Assembly: GCA_937930605.1 (NCBI GenBank)
Contig: CALHBZ010000150.1
Location: 1 to 14,877 of the forward strand
Direction of reading: 5' to 3'
Length of the DNA: 14,877 bases
Origin: Streptococcus oralis
GTDB lineage: Bacteria > Bacillota > Bacilli > Lactobacillales > Streptococcaceae
Part shown: piece by piece, positions 1-7,604 of the stretch
Numbering within the stretch: position 1 is the stretch's first letter
Layout of the letters: every line of letters begins with the position of its first letter
Notes under the pieces: generated by a model
Databases searched by the model: none
Told to the model about the DNA's origin: nothing
Seen by the model: the letters and a program-made list of their open reading frames with translations, nothing else
Translations under genes and position numbers: made by a program

Positions 1-17
1 AAGGAGAAATTAGAACT

Positions 18-476
18 ATGAAAAAACAAATCTTTCACGATGCAGCCGCTGGTGTCCTTATCGGCCTCACCCTCTCTATCATCTTTTCACTCATTTATGC
101 CCCAAGTACCTACGCCCCACTGAGTTCCGATTCTCTAATCGGCCAAGTGATGATGCAACATCAGGTTCACGGTGCCCTGGTCTTACTCTACTGTGTGGTC
201 ATCTGGTCAGCTATTGGAATTCTCTTCAATTTTGGCAACCGATTATTCAGCCGTGATTGGAGCATGCTTCGTGCGACTCTTACTCATTTTTCTCTCATGC
301 TAGTAGGCTTTATCCCATTAGCAACTCTGGCAGGTTGGTTCCCCTTCCACTGGGCCTTCTATCTCCAGCTCATTATCGAGTTTGCGATTGTCTACCTCAT
401 CATCTGGACTATCCTCTATAAAAGAGAAGCTAAAAAAGTAGACCACATCAATCAACTTTTGGCCCATAAAAAGTAA
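18..476 (+). CDS. DUF3021-like four-helix membrane protein
   Basis: A 152-residue protein that is almost wholly hydrophobic, with about four membrane segments (roughly residues 10-30, 50-72, 88-108 and 113-134) and a short lysine-rich cytoplasmic tail. The start is set by an AAGGAG ribosome binding site at positions 1-6. Size, helix layout and the tail resemble the DUF3021 family. In streptococci such proteins usually sit directly after a LytTR-type DNA-binding regulator and hold it inactive at the membrane (the BrsM/HdrM type of inhibitor in S. mutans). The upstream gene lies outside the window, so this role is inference from family habit. The gene is probably last in its operon, since a hairpin terminator follows at 517-552. 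Family assignment is moderately sure; function is not. Confidence 0.7.
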   Translation: MKKQIFHDAAAGVLIGLTLSIIFSLIYAPSTYAPLSSDSLIGQVMMQHQVHGALVLLYCVVIWSAIGILFNFGNRLFSRDWSMLRATLTHFSLMLVGFIPLATLAGWFPFHWAFYLQLIIEFAIVYLIIWTILYKREAKKVDHINQLLAHKK

Positions 477-516
477 TAGACGATGAATGAAACCATATCC
501 TTCACAATAAATCATT

Positions 517-552
517 ACGAGCCTCAAAATGAAATTTTTGAGGCTCGTTTGC
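517..552 (+). terminator. Rho-independent terminator after the DUF3021-like gene
   Basis: ACGAGCCTCAAAA (517-529) pairs perfectly with TTTTGAGGCTCGT (536-548), giving a 13-bp stem with a 6-nt loop. The T tract after it is short and interrupted. The position 40 nt after the stop codon fits termination of the plus-strand operon. From 553 to 636 I see no gene or clear signal. Confidence 0.75.
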
Positions 553-636
553 TTACTCTATACTAACTGGGGCACTTATTTTCTGCATAATCATTTAATC
601 AAAACAGACAACAATCATTTCCTTTCCCAATCATAC

Positions 637-651
637 TTGAAAGCGCTACAC
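637..651 (+). promoter_or_regulatory. Possible CcpA (cre) site
   Basis: TTGAAAGCGCTACAC matches the catabolite-responsive element consensus WTGNAANCGNWNNCW at all defined positions but the penultimate one. It sits just upstream of the -35 box of the plus-strand promoter at 658-686, where CcpA could affect transcription. Single near-matches to a degenerate consensus are common, so this is tentative. Confidence 0.35.
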
Positions 652-657
652 AAATAT

Positions 658-686
658 TTGTTTTTTAACAAAAATAAGAGTACAAT
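658..686 (+). promoter_or_regulatory. Sigma-A promoter pointing into the tracrRNA-like region
   Basis: TTGTTT (658-663) and TACAAT (681-686) are separated by exactly 17 nt. Transcription would begin near 693 and end at the hairpin at 809-839, giving an RNA of about 145 nt with no convincing ORF. This RNA would be antisense to the minus-strand tracrRNA-like element and would contain a CRISPR-repeat-like segment at 771-801. The surroundings are AT-rich, so a chance match is possible. Confidence 0.5.
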
Positions 687-699
687 AAATTAGTATAAT

Positions 700-798
700 A
701 AAATAAAAAGCACCGAATCGGTGCGCATAACTGATTATGGATAACCATATTTTAACTCAAAAGAAAAAACTTTTGGCTGTGTTGTTTCGAATGGCTCC
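700..798 (-). ncRNA. Degenerate type II-A tracrRNA-like element (orphan)
   Basis: Read on the minus strand, this contains the ordered parts of a Cas9 tracrRNA. The anti-repeat is at 798-776; its complement includes GCTGTGTTGTTTCGAATGG and, over 776-801, differs by one base from the S. thermophilus CRISPR3-type repeat as I remember it. The lower-stem strand GAGTTAAAAT is at 758-749. A nexus-like hairpin TATGG-TTAT-CCATA is at 749-736. The terminal hairpin GCACCGATTCGGTGC is at 724-710, followed by a T-rich run. Compared with canonical streptococcal tracrRNAs it has a 17-nt insertion between anti-repeat and lower stem, which forms its own hairpin (CAAAAG/CTTTTG, 775-758). The nexus is altered, and the stem-loop normally between nexus and terminal hairpin is missing. 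No strong minus-strand promoter is visible and no cas gene or array is in the window. It is either a relic of a lost CRISPR locus or a repurposed RNA. Confidence 0.72.
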
Positions 799-808
799 AA
801 ATTTACAT

Positions 809-839
809 AAAAAGCTACTCATTTTTTGAGTAGCTTTTT
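809..839. terminator. Bidirectional terminator
   Basis: AAAAAGCTACTC (809-820) and GAGTAGCTTTTT (828-839) form a perfect 12-bp stem with a 7-nt loop. A-tracts on one side and T-tracts on the other allow termination both ways. On the minus strand it ends the dapH-to-rhomboid operon, 13 nt after the rhomboid stop codon. On the plus strand it would end the small RNA started at 658-686. Confidence 0.85.
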
Positions 840-852
840 AACTATTCCATCC

Positions 853-1533
853 CTACGAATAGCTCATTCCTTTGTAGAGAAGGAAAACGGCTAGTGCGAC
901 AAAAAGTAGGGTTACTCCGATTCGCTGGCTGGTACTATACATCCTTTTTTCACATTTGACTGGAAAGATGACTGCTAGCAAAGCCCCGCCTACTGCGCCA
1001 CCAATATGTCCTGCTAGGCTAATTCCTGGAATCATAACACTGCCAATGATATTTATCACGAAAAGCGTCAGATAGGATTGCCCCAACTGCTGGATATAGA
1101 GGTTGCGAGTTGCGTAGCGCAAGACGATAATCGCAGCAAAGAGCCCATAGAGGGAGGTGGATGCTCCTGCTGCTACAACTTTCGGTGTAAAAGCAAACAC
1201 AAAGAGATTCCCCATCATTCCTGATAAGAGATAGAGAAAGAAGAACTGCTTAGAACCAAAAATCTCCTCCACCTGTCGTCCAAGAAAGTAAAGTGAAATC
1301 ATATTAACAATGAAATGTTCCCAACCTATATGCACAAATATAGCTGAAAAAAGGCGCCATATCTGCTCTGGGAACAGGCGAATGATCGGTCCATACATAG
1401 CTCCAAACTGAAACAGAGTTTTTGTCTGATCAAAGTTGATCCCCGTAGTAATCAGCATCAGTAGAAATACAAAGCCAGTCACTAGGAGAAAAGAACTAGT
1501 CACAGGGTAACGTTTGTCAAAAATTTCCTTCAT
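853..1533 (-). CDS. Rhomboid-family intramembrane serine protease
   Basis: A 226-residue polytopic membrane protein with about six or seven membrane helices. Rhomboid hallmarks are present: an HIGWEHFIVNM segment (residues 68-78) matching the conserved HxxxxHxxxN helix, the catalytic serine in GAS (residue 125), and the catalytic histidine in AGHIGGA (residue 176). The family cleaves substrate membrane helices within the bilayer. The start ATG overlaps the end of the upstream cyclo-ligase gene by 17 bp, so translation is probably coupled and the gene is last in the minus-strand operon. The substrate is unknown. Family assignment is firm. Confidence 0.93.
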   Translation of the reverse strand: MKEIFDKRYPVTSSFLLVTGFVFLLMLITTGINFDQTKTLFQFGAMYGPIIRLFPEQIWRLFSAIFVHIGWEHFIVNMISLYFLGRQVEEIFGSKQFFFLYLLSGMMGNLFVFAFTPKVVAAGASTSLYGLFAAIIVLRYATRNLYIQQLGQSYLTLFVINIIGSVMIPGISLAGHIGGAVGGALLAVIFPVKCEKRMYSTSQRIGVTLLFVALAVFLLYKGMSYS

Positions 1534-2056
1534 AGATTAGCACCTCCTGAACGGGGATATCATGCTCTTCCGAGTTAAATTCTTGAACTTGACAAGGATA
1601 GATTGTGCTCAGGCTATGCCCAGCAAAATTCTCCAAATAACGGTCATAGTAGCCCCCACCATATCCGATCCGATAGCCCTCTCTTGTAAAAGCCAAGCCC
1701 GGAACATGAATCAAATCAATCTGAGAGGTATCCACCACTTCCAAGTTCCCATGGGGCTCCAGTAGACCAAAGGAAGTTTTTACCAACTGCTGCGGATCGT
1801 AAACCACAAACTCCATGCGCCCCTTGGGATAAGTTTTGGGTATCAGAACCTTTTTTCCGTCCTTCAGTGCCTGCTTGATCAGTTCCTGCGTTTGAAACTC
1901 ATGCGGAAAAGAGAGGTAGGTTGCGATGACCTTGGCTTCTTGGTAAAAAGGATGATTCAAAAATTGTTCTGTTAAAGCTCGATCCATAGCCTGTTTTTGT
2001 TCCTGAGATAGAGCCTTCATTTCTTGCAAAATTTTCTTGCGTAGTTCTGCTTTCAT
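1517..2056 (-). CDS. 5-formyltetrahydrofolate cyclo-ligase
   Basis: A 179-residue soluble enzyme that converts 5-formyl-THF to 5,10-methenyl-THF using ATP, returning a folate storage form to one-carbon metabolism. Supporting motifs are LIPK (71-74), LLEP (98-101) and the family signature YGGGYYDRYL (132-141), with the basic N-terminal helix typical of the MTHFS/YgfA family. I chose the ATG at 2056, which has GAGG 8 nt upstream, over a TTG two codons earlier at 2062. It begins 11 nt after the deacetylase stop codon and overlaps the rhomboid start, consistent with a single operon. Length is normal for the family. Confidence 0.93.
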   Translation of the reverse strand: MKAELRKKILQEMKALSQEQKQAMDRALTEQFLNHPFYQEAKVIATYLSFPHEFQTQELIKQALKDGKKVLIPKTYPKGRMEFVVYDPQQLVKTSFGLLEPHGNLEVVDTSQIDLIHVPGLAFTREGYRIGYGGGYYDRYLENFAGHSLSTIYPCQVQEFNSEEHDIPVQEVLIYEGNF

Positions 2057-2067
2057 AGACAATTCCT

Positions 2068-3198
2068 CTACTCTGCTGCCTTCTTTTTCAGGAAACTAGA
2101 GACCGCATCTACCCCAATGGCTAAGACTTCTTCCTTAGGACTCATCTGAGGATGGTGAAGGGCGTAGGGACTATCGATACCTAGCCAAAACATAACGCCA
2201 TCCACCTTTGAAAGAAGATAACCAAAGTCCTCACCAGTCATAGCAGGCTCGATATCAATCAACTCGATCCCCTCTTTTTCTTCAAAGAAGTTCATCAGTT
2301 CACGCGCCAAGGCTGGATTGTTCTCAACAGGTAGGTAGCCTCCTTGCTTGAGTTCCACTTCGACTTCCATATCAAAGGCTGCTGCAACCCCTTCTGCGAC
2401 TGTCTTGACTCTTTTTTGTACTAGTAGGCTCATATCCTGGGTCAAGGCGCGAATGGTTCCATGCAAAAAGGCTGTATCTGTGATGACATTGTTGGTGGTT
2501 CCAGCCTGGAAAAGGCCAAAGGTCACTACTGCTCCCTCGATTGGATTGACATTGCGGCTGACCACTGACTGTACTTGGGTCACAAAGTAACTAGCAGCCA
2601 CCAAAGCATCATTGGCTTCATGCGGAAAGGCTGCGTGGCCACCTTTTCCTTTGAAACGGATCTTAACTTCGCAGGTCCCAGCAAAGAGTGTATGGGTGTT
2701 GGTCGCAATCTGGCCAACTTTCAAATCCGGGCGAACATGGAGTCCATAAAACTGGTCTGGTAGCCAGTCCCCAAAAGCGCCATCCTCATACATGAGCATG
2801 CCACCCGCTTCATTTTCTTCAGCAGGTTGAAACAGAAAAAGCAGATTATTCTTTGGTTGCTCCTCCAGGGCACGCTCAAGACAGCCCAAGGCAATGGTCA
2901 TATGAAAATCATGTCCACAAGCATGCATACGACCTTGGTGTTGAGAGGCGAAAGGCAGTCCTGTTTGTTCGACGATAGGCAGACCATCAATGTCTGTTCG
3001 CCAACCAATGGTTCGTTCCGGCTGACTTCCCTGTAGGTAAACTAAAATACCTGTCCGCCAAGTACGAACCTGAACAAAGTCCTTACCCGCAGTCAATTTC
3101 TCAATCACTTCCAGCAAATATGCCTGAGTCTTGAATTCCTCCAAGCCAATCTCTGGAATCTGGTGCAAATCTCGTCGAGTCTGAATCAAATCTAACAT
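2068..3198 (-). CDS. dapL: M20 metallopeptidase, probable N-acetyl-diaminopimelate deacetylase
   Basis: A 376-residue M20D-family amidohydrolase. Metal-site motifs are visible: WRTDIDGLP (66-74), HACGHD (92-97) and [10 protein letters not shown] (124-133) with the catalytic glutamate pair. Family members include hippurate hydrolases and B. subtilis DapL (YkuR), which removes acetate from N-acetyl-LL-diaminopimelate. The gene directly follows dapH, so the acetyl-DAP role is the likely one (EC 3.5.1.47); sequence motifs alone cannot exclude another N-acyl amino acid substrate. The ATG is preceded by GGAGG at 8-nt spacing. The symbol dapL is used in the B. subtilis sense, not for the unrelated aminotransferase. 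Confidence 0.88.
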   Translation of the reverse strand: MLDLIQTRRDLHQIPEIGLEEFKTQAYLLEVIEKLTAGKDFVQVRTWRTGILVYLQGSQPERTIGWRTDIDGLPIVEQTGLPFASQHQGRMHACGHDFHMTIALGCLERALEEQPKNNLLFLFQPAEENEAGGMLMYEDGAFGDWLPDQFYGLHVRPDLKVGQIATNTHTLFAGTCEVKIRFKGKGGHAAFPHEANDALVAASYFVTQVQSVVSRNVNPIEGAVVTFGLFQAGTTNNVITDTAFLHGTIRALTQDMSLLVQKRVKTVAEGVAAAFDMEVEVELKQGGYLPVENNPALARELMNFFEEKEGIELIDIEPAMTGEDFGYLLSKVDGVMFWLGIDSPYALHHPQMSPKEEVLAIGVDAVSSFLKKKAAE

Positions 3199-3221
3199 CT
3201 ATCTATCCTCCGATATAGCAG

Positions 3222-3256
3222 AAAGAGGCTGGAAAAAGGGTTCCGCCTCTTTTTTT
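3222..3256. terminator. Hairpin between dapH and the deacetylase gene
   Basis: AAAGAGGC (3222-3229) pairs with GCCTCTTT (3245-3252), and an inner GGAA/TTCC (3231-3234, 3241-3244) extends the stem after one unpaired base. The long T tract lies on the plus-strand side; on the minus strand, where the genes run, the tail is only TTTCT. It may act as a partial terminator or an mRNA processing site in the operon. Confidence 0.45.
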
Positions 3257-3266
3257 ACTTTTATAA

Positions 3267-3965
3267 TTACAAGGTACGAAGCGCGTCCTCTAGCGCTGTT
3301 TTTTGTTGGGTTTGGGCATCAATTTCTTTGATGATACGAGCTGGAACGCCTGCTACTACTACGTTTTCTGGTACGTCTTGGGTAACGATAGCTCCTGCGG
3401 CAACGACTGAACCACTACCAATTTGGACACCCTCGATAACCACTGCATTAGCTCCGATGAGAACATTGTCTCCGACACGAACTGGATTGGCACTGGCTGG
3501 CTCAATCACACCTGCCAAAACTGCACCTGCACCAACGTGGCTGTTTTTCCCAACGATGGCACGGCCACCAAGGATGGCACCCATATCAATCATGGTACCA
3601 GCACCGATTTCTGCTCCGATATTGATGACAGCTCCCATCATGATAACAGCATTGTCACTAATTTCCACTTGGTCGCGGATGATAGCACCTGGCTCGATAC
3701 GAGCGTTGATAGTACGTTTATCTAGCAAGGGAACTGCCGAATTACGAGCATCTTGCTCAACAACATAGTCTTGATTTTCAACCAAGCCTTCGAGAAGCGG
3801 AGCCACATCCTTCCAGTCTCCGAATAGGACATTTCCTAGTTTGACAACAGAGCTTGGCACGGCAGTTGCGAGTTCTCCTTCAAAGGTTACTTTGACACTG
3901 GTTTTCTTTTCAGCATTGGCGATAAATTGGATAATTTCTTGAGCGTTCATTTTTGTAGCAGTCAT
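3267..3965 (-). CDS. dapH: 2,3,4,5-tetrahydropyridine-2,6-dicarboxylate N-acetyltransferase
   Basis: A 232-residue enzyme of the acetylated diaminopimelate/lysine pathway that acetylates tetrahydrodipicolinate with acetyl-CoA. It has an N-terminal alpha/beta domain (1-85), then many hexapeptide repeats of a left-handed beta-helix (about 90-205, e.g. [19 protein letters not shown]), and a short C-terminal helix. The long glycine- and isoleucine-rich repeat run and the length match DapH. I chose the ATG at 3965, which has GGAGG 5 nt upstream, over the ATG at 3983, which would place that Shine-Dalgarno sequence inside the coding region. It is the first gene of the minus-strand operon; its likely promoter is at 3997-4025. 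Confidence 0.94.
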   Translation of the reverse strand: MTATKMNAQEIIQFIANAEKKTSVKVTFEGELATAVPSSVVKLGNVLFGDWKDVAPLLEGLVENQDYVVEQDARNSAVPLLDKRTINARIEPGAIIRDQVEISDNAVIMMGAVINIGAEIGAGTMIDMGAILGGRAIVGKNSHVGAGAVLAGVIEPASANPVRVGDNVLIGANAVVIEGVQIGSGSVVAAGAIVTQDVPENVVVAGVPARIIKEIDAQTQQKTALEDALRTL

Positions 3966-3996
3966 AAGCGCCTCCTGGTTCATTATAATGATACCT

Positions 3997-4025
3997 ATTC
4001 TACCAAAAAAGGCTTCAAATTTGAA
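3997..4025 (-). promoter_or_regulatory. Candidate promoter of the dapH operon
   Basis: On the minus strand, TTCAAA (4025-4020) and TAGAAT (4002-3997) are 17 nt apart, giving a start near 3990 and a leader of about 25 nt with a good Shine-Dalgarno sequence. The -35 box lies inside the palindrome that terminates the upstream permease gene. A second TATAAT at 3987-3982 has no usable -35 box. Confidence 0.45.
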
Positions 4026-4028
4026 GCC
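4005..4028 (-). terminator. Terminator of the EamA permease gene
   Basis: GGCTTCAAATTTGAAGCC (4011-4028) is a perfect 18-bp palindrome, followed on the minus strand by six T. It lies 21 nt after the permease stop codon. The hairpin must leave a few central AT pairs open as the loop. Confidence 0.75.
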
Positions 4029-4049
4029 TCAACTATCAAATAAGCATCT

Positions 4050-4961
4050 TTACTTGGCTTGTTTTGCTTCTTCTATGGATAAGAAAATCATTGGAACGAT
4101 AATCAACACCATAGCTAAAGCCAAAAAACCATCCATGACCAATCCCAGAAAAAGAACACTTAATAGAGCTGAAGAGAGAGGCTCGCTAGCGCTTACTACA
4201 GAGACAACGAGAGGGGAAACGAGAGAGACAGCCTTCATAGAAAGGAAGAAGGCAAAAGCGGTGCCAAACACGGCAATAATCAAACAAATCAACAGACTGG
4301 TAGCATCCAACTGGAAGGTGACATGATGAACTGGATAGAGCAGATTACTAAAGAGCCCTGCTAGAATCATCCCCCAACCAACAGTAGGGACAAAGCCATA
4401 GTGGCGGGCAAATCGTTGGGGAAGGATGACATTAAACATGACCCCTACCGCACTGAGCAAACCAGTCACTAGAGCCAAGGGCGTCATGGATAACTGGGAC
4501 AAGTCCCCTTTTGTGGCCATCAAAAAAACACCTAGCATGGCAATCAAAACATAGAGAATCGCTGTAATCGAAGCCTTTTTCTGATAGACAATGCGATTGT
4601 AAAACAAAATAAAAACAGGGCTGATAAATTGCAAAATGGTCGCCGTCGTCGCATTTGAATACTCAACGCAGAGATAGAAGAAAAACTGCACAGAAAAAAT
4701 ACCTAGAATAGCATAGGCTAAAAAAGGTAGATAATTTCTCTTATCACGCCAAATGTCCAATAATCGAGTGCGCAACTGAAAGGCTGATAGGCCTAAAACC
4801 AAACTCCCCGCCACTAGTAAACGCATAGAAGTAATCCATCCAGAAGACACTGGATAATGAGTGAAAAAATACTCCCCTAAAATCCCACAAATCCCCCAGA
4901 TTAAGCCTGAGAGCAGCGAGTATAGTGTTCCCTTAACAATCTTTTTCTGATAATGATTCAT
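4050..4961 (-). CDS. EamA/DMT-superfamily transporter
   Basis: A 303-residue integral membrane protein with about ten helices in two similar halves, the usual layout of EamA (drug/metabolite transporter) permeases. The first half carries GLIWGICGILGEYF near residues 18-31 and the second half a matching helix series ending in a short charged tail. Such proteins export or import small metabolites; the substrate cannot be read from sequence. The frame stays open upstream to 5093, but I place the start at ATG 4961 because the residues before it overlap the pbp1b end and its terminator and are not permease-like. No Shine-Dalgarno sequence precedes this ATG, and an extended -10 box ends 6 nt upstream, so the mRNA may be leaderless. 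Confidence 0.88.
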   Translation of the reverse strand: MNHYQKKIVKGTLYSLLSGLIWGICGILGEYFFTHYPVSSGWITSMRLLVAGSLVLGLSAFQLRTRLLDIWRDKRNYLPFLAYAILGIFSVQFFFYLCVEYSNATTATILQFISPVFILFYNRIVYQKKASITAILYVLIAMLGVFLMATKGDLSQLSMTPLALVTGLLSAVGVMFNVILPQRFARHYGFVPTVGWGMILAGLFSNLLYPVHHVTFQLDATSLLICLIIAVFGTAFAFFLSMKAVSLVSPLVVSVVSASEPLSSALLSVLFLGLVMDGFLALAMVLIIVPMIFLSIEEAKQAK

Positions 4962-4967
4962 ATTCTT

Positions 4968-4976
4968 ATTGTAACA
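4968..4976 (-). promoter_or_regulatory. Extended -10 promoter of the EamA permease gene
   Basis: On the minus strand, TGTTACAAT (4976-4968) is an extended -10 element (TGn plus TACAAT). The -35 region is only T-rich and lies in the pbp1b terminator. The usual start 7 nt downstream would be the A of the ATG at 4961. Confidence 0.6.
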
Positions 4977-4990
4977 CGAAACCGACAAAG

Positions 4991-5037
4991 AAAAAAGTAG
5001 CACGAAACATAATATTAAATGAAACCTGCTACTTTTT
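4991..5037. terminator. Terminator of pbp1b
   Basis: AAAAAGTAGCA and TGCTACTTTTT (5037-5027 and 5001-4991 on the minus strand) form an 11-bp stem around an AT-rich loop, with T tracts on both sides. It lies 3 nt after the pbp1b stop codon. Confidence 0.8.
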
Positions 5038-5040
5038 ATT

Positions 5041-7464
5041 CTATCGATTTGATTGATTTGAGCGAGTTGATGAACTTGTTCCAGAACGGCCACTTGAACC
5101 TGGAAGAGTTGGGCTAGGAAGACTCGGTAAACTTCCTAGAATGCTCTTCCAAGCATTTTGATAATCGGCATCGCTCCCTCCGATGGCAAAGCGATAAGTG
5201 GTTACTGGCGCCCCTTCTTTAGTAGCCCAATAGCTCGTTACTGTAGAACCTGAAACGGTGACTTCTTTGCCATTGATTGTGACCTTGCCTGCTTTCTCCC
5301 CTGTCGATTTGAGGACTTGAGATTTTGTCACACTTGGATCGAGATTGAAGCGCTCATTTCCCCATATTCCAGGTTCGGCTTGCTGGATAGCATTAACCAA
5401 GTGAGCCATATAATTGGCGTTTCGATAATGACCAGCCCCCTTAGCTAGCGGTCGGTTGTCGTCGTGTCCTATCCAACCACCTAGAGTCAACCGAGGTGTA
5501 GAAAGCATGAGCCACATATTTTCATCTTCATTGGTCGTACCAGTCTTTCCAATCCAGTCAGCACGAGCCAGACTTGGGTTGATAGAGGCTAAATCAGTCT
5601 GAAAGCTTGACGTAACTCGAGATGAAATGACATCACGAAGTAGACTTTGCATGATGGTCGCTGTCGCTTTTGAATAAACTTGAACAGGTTGACTTTTATA
5701 TTCATAAATCACTTGACCCGTCGTCGATTCAATCTTGGAAATCATATGTTTCTTATGATAGACTCCATTATTAGCCAAGGTCTGATATCCGTTGGTATGC
5801 TGGGCAACTGTAACCTCAATCCCCCCACCCATCGGTAAACTTTCGATACCGTATTCAGGAATTTCATAACCCATTTTTTCCATATAACCCTTGACATCGA
5901 CACCCTTCTCTCGAAGCGTACGATAAGTCCAGTAGGCTGGGATATTCCATGAATAGTTGAGAGCTTCTCCCAAGGTCATCATCCCTGTACCAGGACTATT
6001 GACATACATGATGGGATTGCCGTTTGAAAAGTTTGTCGGATAGTTTGATAAGATACTTGCGCTTCCCATCAAACCTTGGTCAATCGCGATACCATAGGCC
6101 AGTATAGGCTTAGTGGTTGAAGCTGGAGAACGCTTGGTATCAATAGCGTGATTGTTCTGATTTTCCTGATAATTACGGCCACCGACAAAGCCAAGAATAG
6201 CTCCCGTTTGGTTGTCCATAAGGACATTTCCTACCTCAGGCTGGCCTGTCGAATCATCTAGCAATCGGCCATAATTTGCCACTGCATTTTGCATAGCTGT
6301 GTGAACTTTTTTATTGATGGTAGTAGTAATTTTATAACCACCATTTTCGATTTCCTTAGCTGCCAACTCACGATATGCTTTTTGGATGGATTCATTCTTT
6401 AACTCCTGAGCAGAGACATGATCTCTCGCAACTAGATAGTCATACATCCGATCTGTGGCTTCTGATAGGGCTGCAAAATAAAGATAATCACGTGAAGCAG
6501 TACTCACACTACCTGATGGTAAGAAATCTTTTCGTACATCATAAGACTTATACTGCTCATAGTCTTTCTGACTCAAGGCGCCTGTTCGATACATATTGTA
6601 GAGGACATCTTTCCCACGCTTTAAACCGAGGGCCATATCCTCATCACTCTTCAAACTTCCGTCAGATTCATAAGGGGAATAACTAATCGGGCTTTGCGGC
6701 AAGCCTGCGATAAAAGCCGCTTGAGGTACCGTCAAGTCCGAAGCATTAACACCAAAGATTCCTTCTGCAGCTTGCTGGGCACCTGCAATGTTTTGACCCT
6801 TACGATTGCGACCGAAAGGAGCAATATTCAGATAGGTTGTCAGAATTTCGTCCTTACTCATGACACGCTCCAAGGCAAGAGCATCTATGATTTCTGTCGC
6901 CTTACGAGTCAAAGTCGGAGCATCTCCAACCACCTGCTGTTTGATGACCTGTTGTGTTAAAGTTGAGCCACCACTGGATGAACCCAACCCCACAAGCGTT
7001 CCTAAAGTTGCACGAATAACAGCCTTTGGAACTACCCCCTTATGCTCAGCAAAATGCTCATCCTCCGTCGCAATGATGGCTTTTTTAAGATTATCAGATA
7101 TAGCATCCGACGCTACTGAAGTTCGTAACAAATCGCCCTCAATCGAAGCAATGGTGCTTCCATCAGCATAATAAATCTCCGAAATGGAGGTAATATCCTT
7201 GACCCGATTAACCAGCTCTGCTGATTGGGGGATGGAGACTTTATCAAATAAGGCGACACCGTAACCTATAGCTATTCCAGCCCCAAAAAATCCACCTATG
7301 ACAGCCAAGACGAAAAGCGTATTAAAGGTCACTTTCAAGCCATTCAAAATCTTGGCAAGGATAGAGGCTACTCTAAATCCGCCTAAGACACTTGAATCTG
7401 CAGCTTTTTTTCTTGATTTATTTTGGTTTATTACCGTTTTTGATTCATTGTTTCTTTTTTCCAT
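5041..7464 (-). CDS. pbp1b: Class A penicillin-binding protein PBP1b
   Basis: An 807-residue bifunctional peptidoglycan synthase. Domains in order: a basic cytoplasmic N-terminus with one membrane anchor (about 48-72); a GT51 glycosyltransferase domain with the catalytic glutamate in ATEDEHF (E134) and GGSTLTQQ (165-172); and a transpeptidase domain with SxxK in STTK (449-452), SxN in SWN (505-507) and KTG (640-642). A Ser/Pro/Gly-rich tail follows from about residue 778. All catalytic motifs are intact. It polymerises glycan strands and crosslinks them outside the membrane, and is a beta-lactam target. The start ATG has AGGA upstream and a TATAAT promoter at 7484-7510. Overall similarity points to PBP1b rather than PBP1a or PBP2a. 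Confidence 0.95.
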   Translation of the reverse strand: MEKRNNESKTVINQNKSRKKAADSSVLGGFRVASILAKILNGLKVTFNTLFVLAVIGGFFGAGIAIGYGVALFDKVSIPQSAELVNRVKDITSISEIYYADGSTIASIEGDLLRTSVASDAISDNLKKAIIATEDEHFAEHKGVVPKAVIRATLGTLVGLGSSSGGSTLTQQVIKQQVVGDAPTLTRKATEIIDALALERVMSKDEILTTYLNIAPFGRNRKGQNIAGAQQAAEGIFGVNASDLTVPQAAFIAGLPQSPISYSPYESDGSLKSDEDMALGLKRGKDVLYNMYRTGALSQKDYEQYKSYDVRKDFLPSGSVSTASRDYLYFAALSEATDRMYDYLVARDHVSAQELKNESIQKAYRELAAKEIENGGYKITTTINKKVHTAMQNAVANYGRLLDDSTGQPEVGNVLMDNQTGAILGFVGGRNYQENQNNHAIDTKRSPASTTKPILAYGIAIDQGLMGSASILSNYPTNFSNGNPIMYVNSPGTGMMTLGEALNYSWNIPAYWTYRTLREKGVDVKGYMEKMGYEIPEYGIESLPMGGGIEVTVAQHTNGYQTLANNGVYHKKHMISKIESTTGQVIYEYKSQPVQVYSKATATIMQSLLRDVISSRVTSSFQTDLASINPSLARADWIGKTGTTNEDENMWLMLSTPRLTLGGWIGHDDNRPLAKGAGHYRNANYMAHLVNAIQQAEPGIWGNERFNLDPSVTKSQVLKSTGEKAGKVTINGKEVTVSGSTVTSYWATKEGAPVTTYRFAIGGSDADYQNAWKSILGSLPSLPSPTLPGSSGRSGTSSSTRSNQSNR

Positions 7465-7483
7465 GAATGTCCTCGCTTTATTT

Positions 7484-7510
7484 ATTATACCATAAAAGGT
7501 AAACTTTCAA
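7484..7510 (-). promoter_or_regulatory. pbp1b promoter
   Basis: On the minus strand, TTGAAA (7510-7505) and TATAAT (7489-7484) are separated by 15 nt. The short spacing is offset by an extended -10 (TGG before TATAAT). It is divergent from the tyrS promoter, about 50 nt away. Confidence 0.65.
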
Positions 7511-7559
7511 TAAAATAGCCACTTTCTTCCCTATTCCACTAGGCTATTGCCCAAGTTTG

Positions 7560-7568
7560 TGATACAAT
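7560..7568 (+). promoter_or_regulatory. tyrS promoter (extended -10)
   Basis: TGATACAAT (7560-7568) is an extended -10 element with no good -35 box. Transcription would start near 7575, leaving a leader of about 30 nt. That is far too short for a T-box riboswitch, so charging-dependent control of that kind is absent here. Confidence 0.6.
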
Positions 7569-7604
7569 AGGTAGAAACAATATTTTAAAAAGGAGAAAAG
7601 ACAT

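Noticed and set aside
771..801. A CRISPR repeat from an array on the plus strand
   Set aside because: Only one copy is present and no spaced second copy is seen. The neighbouring lower-stem, nexus and terminal hairpin sequences show that this is the complement of a tracrRNA anti-repeat, not an array unit.
3328..3768. Long open frames on the plus strand opposite dapH
   Set aside because: They mirror the repetitive hexapeptide coding sequence of dapH, have low-complexity Thr/Ala/Pro-rich or Asp/Asn-rich translations and lack ribosome binding sites.
4962..5093. N-terminal extension of the EamA permease by 44 residues
   Set aside because: The added stretch overlaps the pbp1b stop codon and its terminator hairpin and is not conserved-looking. 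The ATG at 4961 begins a typical permease N-terminus right after a promoter.
6375..7171. Plus-strand open frames opposite pbp1b
   Set aside because: They are antisense shadows of a fully intact PBP1b with all catalytic motifs; none has a convincing start or domain.
7569..7604. T-box riboswitch before tyrS
   Set aside because: The predicted leader is only about 30 nt, with no specifier or antiterminator structure and no T-box sequence.
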